DNA of 64,000 bases from an uncultured Pseudomonadota bacterium (lineage in GTDB: Bacteria > Pseudomonadota > Gammaproteobacteria > Methylococcales > Methylomonadaceae). A model generated the notes under the pieces. The model was given only the letters and a program-made list of their open reading frames with translations, ran no database searches and was not told where the DNA came from. The stretch lies in NCBI GenBank assembly GCA_903834465.1, contig CAILJB010000064.1:1-64000 (forward strand), given 5' to 3'. Position numbers and translations under genes: made by a program. This document shows, piece by piece, positions 59,122 to 64,000 of this stretch (the first letter of the stretch is position 1; every line of letters begins with the position of its first letter).

Positions 59122-60723
59122 CTAGCCTTGTATAGCGCGTGCAACCGCTTCGGCGACTTTAATGCCATCGATTGCCGCTGACAAAATTCCACCCGCATAA
59201 CCTGCGCCTTCGCCAGCAGGATATAATCCGACGGTATTTAAACTCTGGAAGTTTTCATTACGTTTAATCCGAATCGGTGATGAAGTTCGAGTTTCAACAC
59301 CTGTTAAAAGCGCGTCGTGCATGGCAAAGCCTTTAATTTTTTTGTCAAAAGCTGGCAAGGCTTCACGAATCGCCGTAATCGCATAATCAGGCAACGCGGA
59401 GCTTAAATCACCTAATTGCACTGACGGTGTGTAAGACGGTTGCACGCTACCAAATTTTGTCGAAGGTTGCCCAACCAAAAAATCCCCGACCAATTGCGCT
59501 GGTGCAGCATAATTTTCACCACCGAGTAAAAAGGCTTGTCTCTCCCAATGTCGTTGCAAATCCACACCCGCTAAAACATGCTGTGGATAATCTATTTCTG
59601 GCGTAATGCCGACAACAATTGCGCTATTGGCATTGCGTTCGTTACGCGAATATTGACTCATACCATTGGTAACAACATGACCTTCTTCCGAAGTCGCTGC
59701 GACGACCGTTCCACCCGGACACATACAGAAACTATAAACAGAACGCCCATTTTTGCAGTGATGCACCAATTTGTAATCCGCCGCACCCAATAAGGGATGT
59801 CCGGCATTATTTCCAAAACGGCATTGATCGATTAACGATTGCGGATGCTCTATTCGAAACCCCATCGAAAATGGTTTGGCTTCCATATAAACACCGCTGC
59901 GTTGTAACATCGAAAAAGTATCGCGTGCGCTGTGACCAATTGCCAAGACAACGTGCGAACTTTCAAGTATTTCGCCGTTTGATAATTGCACCCCGCGCAC
60001 TTGTCCATTTTCAATCAATAATTCGTCAACACGGCTTTGAAAACGAATTTCACCGCCTAAACCTTCAATGGTCGCGCGGATGTGTTCAACCATTGAAACT
60101 AAACGAAATGTACCAATGTGTGGTTTGCTTAAATATAAAATTTCTTCAGGTGAGCCAGCTTTGACAAACTCTTGCAATACTTTACGTCCATAATAATTAG
60201 GATCTTTGATTTGTGTGTACAACTTGCCGTCTGAAAATGTTCCTGCACCGCCTTCGCCAAATTGCACATTGGATTCGGCATTAAATTCACGCTTGCGCCA
60301 TAATGCAAATGTATCTTTGGTGCGTTCACGCACGGATTTTCCACGTTCCAACATAATGGGTTTAAAACCCATTTGCGCCAAAATTAACGTTGCTAATAAA
60401 CCGCAAGGTCCTGCACCGATAACAATGGGGCGTATTTTATTTGTTTGCGTAGCCTGGGCAGGCAAATGATATTCCGTATCGGGCGCGATGTTAATGTGAT
60501 GGTCGTTGGTAAAACGAGCCAGAATTTCGGCTTCATTATGCACTTCGACATCAATGGTGTAGACCATCATAATGGCATCGCGTTTTCGTGCATCATGACC
60601 TTGACGAAAAATATGGTAACGAATAAATTCATTTAAATCGATTTGTAGCCGATATAGCACAGCAGATTGCAAATCACTGGCAGAATGATTAAGTGGAAGT
60701 TTGAGTTCAGTGATTCTTAGCAT
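59122..60723 (-). CDS. COG2509-type FAD-dependent dehydrogenase
   Basis: 533 residues from ATG 60723, which gives the family start MLRITELKLPLNHS; ATG 60765 would add 14 residues. The N-terminal 90 residues are a family-specific domain (FRQGHDARKRDAIMMVYTIDVEV). The FAD-binding fold follows with IGAGPCGLLATLILAQMG, LERGKSVRERTKDTFALW and FGEGGAGTFSDGKLYTQIKD. The C-terminal GLYPAGEGAGYAGGILSAA completes the FAD site. Its enzyme role is not established in any species I recall. A DksA-like gene follows. The function call is limited to an FAD-dependent oxidoreductase. Confidence 0.85.
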   Translation of the reverse strand: MLRITELKLPLNHSASDLQSAVLYRLQIDLNEFIRYHIFRQGHDARKRDAIMMVYTIDVEVHNEAEILARFTNDHHINIAPDTEYHLPAQATQTNKIRPIVIGAGPCGLLATLILAQMGFKPIMLERGKSVRERTKDTFALWRKREFNAESNVQFGEGGAGTFSDGKLYTQIKDPNYYGRKVLQEFVKAGSPEEILYLSKPHIGTFRLVSMVEHIRATIEGLGGEIRFQSRVDELLIENGQVRGVQLSNGEILESSHVVLAIGHSARDTFSMLQRSGVYMEAKPFSMGFRIEHPQSLIDQCRFGNNAGHPLLGAADYKLVHHCKNGRSVYSFCMCPGGTVVAATSEEGHVVTNGMSQYSRNERNANSAIVVGITPEIDYPQHVLAGVDLQRHWERQAFLLGGENYAAPAQLVGDFLVGQPSTKFGSVQPSYTPSVQLGDLSSALPDYAITAIREALPAFDKKIKGFAMHDALLTGVETRTSSPIRIKRNENFQSLNTVGLYPAGEGAGYAGGILSAAIDGIKVAEAVARAIQG

Positions 60724-60816
60724 GAATTTTTGAATAGTTAGGTTGGTTAGAAATTTAAGTAACATTTAATGCGTTAAATTAGCAAAGCAGTTATTATCAT
60801 CACTTTTACAATCAAT

Positions 60817-60845
60817 TTGTTCGTTTGTTTTGGATATTGTAAAAT
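60817..60845 (+). promoter_or_regulatory. Sigma-70 promoter for the CheY-like gene
   Basis: TTGTTC (60817-60822), 17-base spacer, TAAAAT (60840-60845), 66 bases before ATG 60912. The leader contains the GC-rich GCAGCGCGGCGC. Confidence 0.5.
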
Positions 60846-60911
60846 GCGACTCAAGCTGCAGCGCGGCGCATCGTAAAATTAACCCAATTAAAATAGCCCT
60901 AGGAAAAGAAA

Positions 60912-61307
60912 ATGGATATATCACCAGAAATGTTGCAAAAAAAGATTCTTATTGTTGACGATGCCGCTTCCATGCGTACGTTGACAAAAGCCATCTTACG
61001 CGAAGCGGGTTTCGCTCATGTTTTTGACGTGCCGGGCGGTCGTGAAGCGTTATTGATGATGGCAAAAGTTAAAATTAACGTGGTAATTTGCGATTGGAAT
61101 ATGCCGGGAATGAGTGGTATTGAATTGTACCAGGCGGTTAAAGAAGATGACAAATTGGCTGTACCACCCTGGATTATGCTGACTTCATCTTCAGAAGGCG
61201 AAAAAGTAAAAGAAGCTATCTCAGTAGGCATTACGTCTTACATTGTTAAACCGTTCAAACCTGATAATTTAATTAACCAACTTGTTGCAAAACTAAAAGC
61301 TGGTTAA
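60912..61307 (+). CDS. CheY-like stand-alone response regulator
   Basis: 131 residues, receiver domain only. Phosphorylation residues are complete: acidic pair Asp16-Asp17 (LIVDDAASM), phospho-Asp61 (VICDWNMPGMSG), Thr91 (MLTSS) and Lys113 (YIVKPFKP). The pattern DWNMPxMSG is that of CheY. An AGGAAAAG ribosome site and its own promoter precede it, and no other che gene is adjacent. It may serve the Pho-controlled chemoreceptor at 35043 or pilus-based motility; that is inference. Confidence 0.93.
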   Translation: MDISPEMLQKKILIVDDAASMRTLTKAILREAGFAHVFDVPGGREALLMMAKVKINVVICDWNMPGMSGIELYQAVKEDDKLAVPPWIMLTSSSEGEKVKEAISVGITSYIVKPFKPDNLINQLVAKLKAG

Positions 61308-61316
61308 TTTTTCTCT

Positions 61317-61349
61317 GACGTAATCATGACAACGTGTCGTGATTACGTC
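61317..61349. terminator. Long near-perfect hairpin between the convergent cheY-like and topA genes
   Basis: A 15-base stem with one mismatch (GACGTAATCA...GACA / TGTC...TGATTACGTC) around ACG. It is flanked by a T-run before and an A-run after on the + strand, so U and A could pair to lengthen the stem. Neither strand has the normal U-tract after the stem, so it is an unusual terminator, or a palindromic protein site. Confidence 0.5.
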
Positions 61350-61357
61350 AAAAACCG

Positions 61358-63649
61358 CTATTCCACCTCGTTTGTTTCTACCGCTTCTATATAATTACAG
61401 CTTTTTTGCGGACACACTTTTTCCACACCGCGTTTTTTACTTTCTTTGAGCATTAACACTGGCCAATGGCATGTTGGGCAAGCCTCATCGAGTGGCGCGT
61501 ACCACAGTGCATAATCACACGTTGGATAATTTTCACACGAATAAAACAATTTGCCACTGCGTGCTTTACGTTTGAAAATTTGTCCTTTTTTACATTGTGG
61601 ACATTGAACGCCAGTATCTTGTGGTTTTTCGAGTGGTTCAATATAGCGGCAATCTGGATACGCGCTGCAACCAATAAATTTGCCATAACGACTACTTTTA
61701 TACACTAATGTCGATTTGCATTCGGGACATTCTCGACCTTCTACCACTTCGGGTTCAGCTTGCGCGGTATCAGATAAATTGCGCGTGTAACTACAAGTTG
61801 GATAATCTGTGCAACCGATAAAACGTCCGTTTCGACCTAAACGAATCGACAACCCTTTACCGCATTGAGGGCAGAGTTCGTCAATGGCTTCTTGCGTAAC
61901 ATCTTTGCGCTGCACACTTGTTTCTTTTTCGCGAACCAATTCACCGAATGGCTGCCAAAAACTGTGCATGAGTGGAATCCACGCTTTTTCACCTCGCGCT
62001 ACCGCATCTAAATCGTCTTCTAAATTAGCCGTAAAACTGTAATCTACATATTTTGTGAAATGTTCGGTTAAAAACTTATTCACAATCCGTCCCACATCGG
62101 TAGGATGAAAACGTTTTGTTTCGAGGGTGACGTATTCTCGATTTTGCAAGGTAGAAATAATCGACGCATACGTTGACGGACGACCAATGCCATGCTCTTC
62201 TAAGGCTTTAACCAAACTTGCCTCACCATAACGCGGTGGTGGTTCGGTAAAATGTTGGGCAATTAGCACATCATTTAACGTCACGCTATCGCCTTCGTTT
62301 AGCGGTGGTAAAAAACTTTCCTTATCATCGCCTTCTTTAGTGTCGTCTTTACCTTCCAAATATACCGCCATAAAGCCAGGATTTGCAATCGAAGAACCTG
62401 TAGCACGAAAAACGTGTTTTCCATCGGCACAGCTTAAATCAATCGCGACACCATTTAACGTCGCATGAATCATTTGACAAGCGATAGTGCGTTTCCAAAT
62501 CAATTCGTAAAGTTTGAATTGTTCTGGCGTTAGATAAGTTTGAATTTGACTAGGTAAATAACGCGCTGACGTAGGACGAACCGCTTCGTGCGCTTCTTGA
62601 GCATTTTTAGATTTCGTTTTGAATTCGGGAGGCGTTTTCGGTAAATTCGCTGCGCCGTACGTTTCACTAATTAACGCCCGAATATCAGCAATGGCTTCCG
62701 CTGATAAATTTACCGAATCGGTACGCATGTAAGTAATTAAACCAGCTGTTTCGCCGCCAATGTCGATACCTTCATAAAGCTGTTGGGCAACGGTCATGGT
62801 GCGTTTGGTGGTAAAACCGAGTTTTCGTGCCGCTTCTTGTTGCAATGTAGAGGTAATAAATGGTGGGGCAGGGTGACTTTTACGTTGTTTCTTTTCTAGT
62901 TTTGCAACAATCAACTTACCGTTTGCCGCATCAAGTAAGGTTTGTTTTGTCGTACCGGCAAGTTCTGCGTTATCGATACTGAATTGCGTGATTTTTTTAC
63001 TGTCAAAGTGCGTCAATTTGGCTTTAAAGGCTTGTTCGTGCGCGAAAACGGCGGCATCCACTGACCAATACTCGCGGCTTTTAAAGGCTTCAATTTCTAA
63101 TTCACGTTCAACAATTAAACGCAATGCAGGACTTTGTACTCGTCCAGCCGACAAACCTCGGCGAATTTTTTTCCACAACAACGGCGATAAATTAAATCCG
63201 ACTAAATAATCCAATGCCCGACGTGCTTGTTGTGCGTAGACTAAGTTGTAATTGAGTTCAGATGGTTCTGCAATGGCTTCAGTTACCGCTTTTTTGGTGA
63301 TTTCGTGAAATGCGACGCGATGCACTGCTTTTTTAGCCAACAAGTTTTTTTCATTGAGCAATTCTAACAAATGCCATGAAATTGCCTCGCCTTCGCGGTC
63401 AGGGTCAGTTGCTAAATAAAGCGTGTCAGCAGTTTTTAAGGCTTTGGTAATGGCTTGAATGTGACGTTGATTTCGCTCAATCACTTCGTATTTCATGGCG
63501 AAATCATGTTGCGGATCTACGGCCCCTTCTTTAGGTATGAGGTCACGAACGTGACCATAAGACGCAAGCACCTGAAAATCTTTGCCTAAATATTTTTCAA
63601 TGGTTTTGGCTTTGGCGGGTGATTCAACAATGACGAGGTTTTTGCTCAT
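61358..63649 (-). CDS. topA: DNA topoisomerase I
   Basis: 763 residues. It relaxes negative supercoils through a 5'-phosphotyrosine link. The toprim domain is first (about 1-140; VESPAKAKTIEKYL, ATDPDREGEAISWHL). The catalytic Tyr lies in GLITYMRTDSVNLS, and HGIGRPSTYASIISTLQNR is also typical. The C-terminal part has three clear four-cysteine zinc ribbons (CPQCGKGL, CPECKST, CPQCKKGQ) and a fourth, CPTC ... CPQKSC. Length is a little below E. coli (865), which has more C-terminal ribbon-like repeats. smg lies upstream on the same strand. Confidence 0.96.
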   Translation of the reverse strand: MSKNLVIVESPAKAKTIEKYLGKDFQVLASYGHVRDLIPKEGAVDPQHDFAMKYEVIERNQRHIQAITKALKTADTLYLATDPDREGEAISWHLLELLNEKNLLAKKAVHRVAFHEITKKAVTEAIAEPSELNYNLVYAQQARRALDYLVGFNLSPLLWKKIRRGLSAGRVQSPALRLIVERELEIEAFKSREYWSVDAAVFAHEQAFKAKLTHFDSKKITQFSIDNAELAGTTKQTLLDAANGKLIVAKLEKKQRKSHPAPPFITSTLQQEAARKLGFTTKRTMTVAQQLYEGIDIGGETAGLITYMRTDSVNLSAEAIADIRALISETYGAANLPKTPPEFKTKSKNAQEAHEAVRPTSARYLPSQIQTYLTPEQFKLYELIWKRTIACQMIHATLNGVAIDLSCADGKHVFRATGSSIANPGFMAVYLEGKDDTKEGDDKESFLPPLNEGDSVTLNDVLIAQHFTEPPPRYGEASLVKALEEHGIGRPSTYASIISTLQNREYVTLETKRFHPTDVGRIVNKFLTEHFTKYVDYSFTANLEDDLDAVARGEKAWIPLMHSFWQPFGELVREKETSVQRKDVTQEAIDELCPQCGKGLSIRLGRNGRFIGCTDYPTCSYTRNLSDTAQAEPEVVEGRECPECKSTLVYKSSRYGKFIGCSAYPDCRYIEPLEKPQDTGVQCPQCKKGQIFKRKARSGKLFYSCENYPTCDYALWYAPLDEACPTCHWPVLMLKESKKRGVEKVCPQKSCNYIEAVETNEVE

Positions 63650-63686
63650 TTAATCCATTCCGTTCGATAAAAAGGCGAGGCTTTTT

Positions 63687-64000
63687 TTAATGTACATAAG
63701 TGGGCAGTAGGTCATAAATCATATCTTCCATGCGCGCGAGGGCGAGTTCTTCATCGGGCTGATTAAGCAGCACAATTAACACAATCCATTTTAATTTATC
63801 CAGCGAGAGCGGTTCTTCTAAAGCAATCGCTCGATCTAATACTAATTCGCGGTTAATCGAATTCAAAATCCCGGTTCGTTCCAAACTTAGCAATAAATTT
63901 TGGCATTCCACATCCAAACGCGCGGTTTCATACGAACTAAAAATACGAAAAGAATTCGCAGCTTGTAACTGAATATCGCTCGCTTCAATTGTTAAGGACT
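63687..64000 (-). CDS. smg: Smg/DUF494 protein, 3' part (runs off right edge)
   Basis: On the minus strand the frame is open from base 64000 and ends at 63687, giving about 104 C-terminal residues. Segments SFRIFSSYETARLDVECQNLLLSL, GILNSINRELVLDRAIAL, LDKLKWIVLIVLLNQPDEE and MEDMIYDLL match the C-terminal two thirds of Smg (about 157 residues in E. coli). The true start lies beyond the window. The dprA-smg-topA order is typical of gammaproteobacteria, so dprA is expected just outside. The role of Smg is poorly known. Confidence 0.9.
   Translation of the reverse strand, partial: SLTIEASDIQLQAANSFRIFSSYETARLDVECQNLLLSLERTGILNSINRELVLDRAIALEEPLSLDKLKWIVLIVLLNQPDEELALARMEDMIYDLLPTYVH

Noticed and set aside
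1-64000. tRNA, rRNA, CRISPR array, riboswitch or intact insertion sequence
   Set aside because: None was recognised by eye; covariance-model searches would be needed to exclude small RNAs.

Overview
The window comes from a gammaproteobacterium of low to moderate GC with the usual Gram-negative core genes: type IV pilus pilBCD, the bamA-skp-fabZ-lpxA envelope block, pcnB-folK-panBC, topA-smg, darP and pyrF. A complete pxmABC operon (49166-52047), pqqDE and a dense set of copper-handling genes point to a copper-dependent C1 or hydrocarbon oxidiser. The best guess is a Methylococcales-type methanotroph. A sulfur-oxidising gammaproteobacterium that acquired pxm cannot be excluded, because no methanol dehydrogenase, pmoCAB or rRNA gene is present to settle it.

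Layout. 1-10.4 kb: the 5' part of a TPR/OGT-like gene, a split pqiA pair, pilBCD, yciO, a site-2 protease, pdxJ, and a minus-strand run pyrF - TauE/SafE - sigma-54 activator. 10.5-17.9 kb: a DUF2760/Hsp70-like operon, darP, two tandem cyclic-nucleotide-like/HDOD proteins, and an RDD protein with a 59-residue membrane peptide missed by 60-residue cut-offs. 18.1-27.9 kb: pcnB-folK-panB-panC-ppx, an unknown membrane-anchored protein, a membrane-fused spermidine-synthase-like protein, and an EAL-CBS-GGDEF protein. 28.0-34.8 kb: bamA-skp-fabZ-lpxA-rnhB-truA with lpxD and lpxB absent, a DUF2231 protein, and a small glycogen-binding-like/HhH protein. 35.0-37.3 kb: a chemoreceptor behind a well-formed Pho box.

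37.3-46.1 kb is a copper-centred region. It holds two HvfA-like Cys/Met-rich secreted peptides (probable RiPP copper metallophore precursors), a lytic transglycosylase, a set of small metal-site and HMA-like proteins, a Cu(I) P1B-type ATPase, a TauE/SafE protein with a Met/His-rich start, the decayed 3' end of a TolC/NodT outer-membrane efflux gene, and a major-royal-jelly/Yellow-like secreted protein. 46.3-53.4 kb looks accessory and is bracketed by short palindromic repeats. It contains an AT-rich two-gene cassette with a HEPN-type motif, then a LysR regulator divergent from pxmABC, then an MFS transporter.

53.4-64 kb: a GST-SDR operon divergent from an HxlR regulator with two matching palindromic operators, pqqD-pqqE followed closely by a TonB-dependent receptor, a DksA/TraR-type zinc-finger protein, a COG2509 flavoprotein, a CheY-like receiver, topA, and the 3' part of smg at the right edge.

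How it fits together. pXMO needs copper, and the metallophore candidates, copper ATPase and associated small proteins supply or buffer that metal. pqqDE would support a PQQ alcohol dehydrogenase acting on the pXMO product. No tRNA, rRNA, CRISPR array or intact insertion sequence was seen. All functions are read from sequence motifs and recall of families; no search was run.
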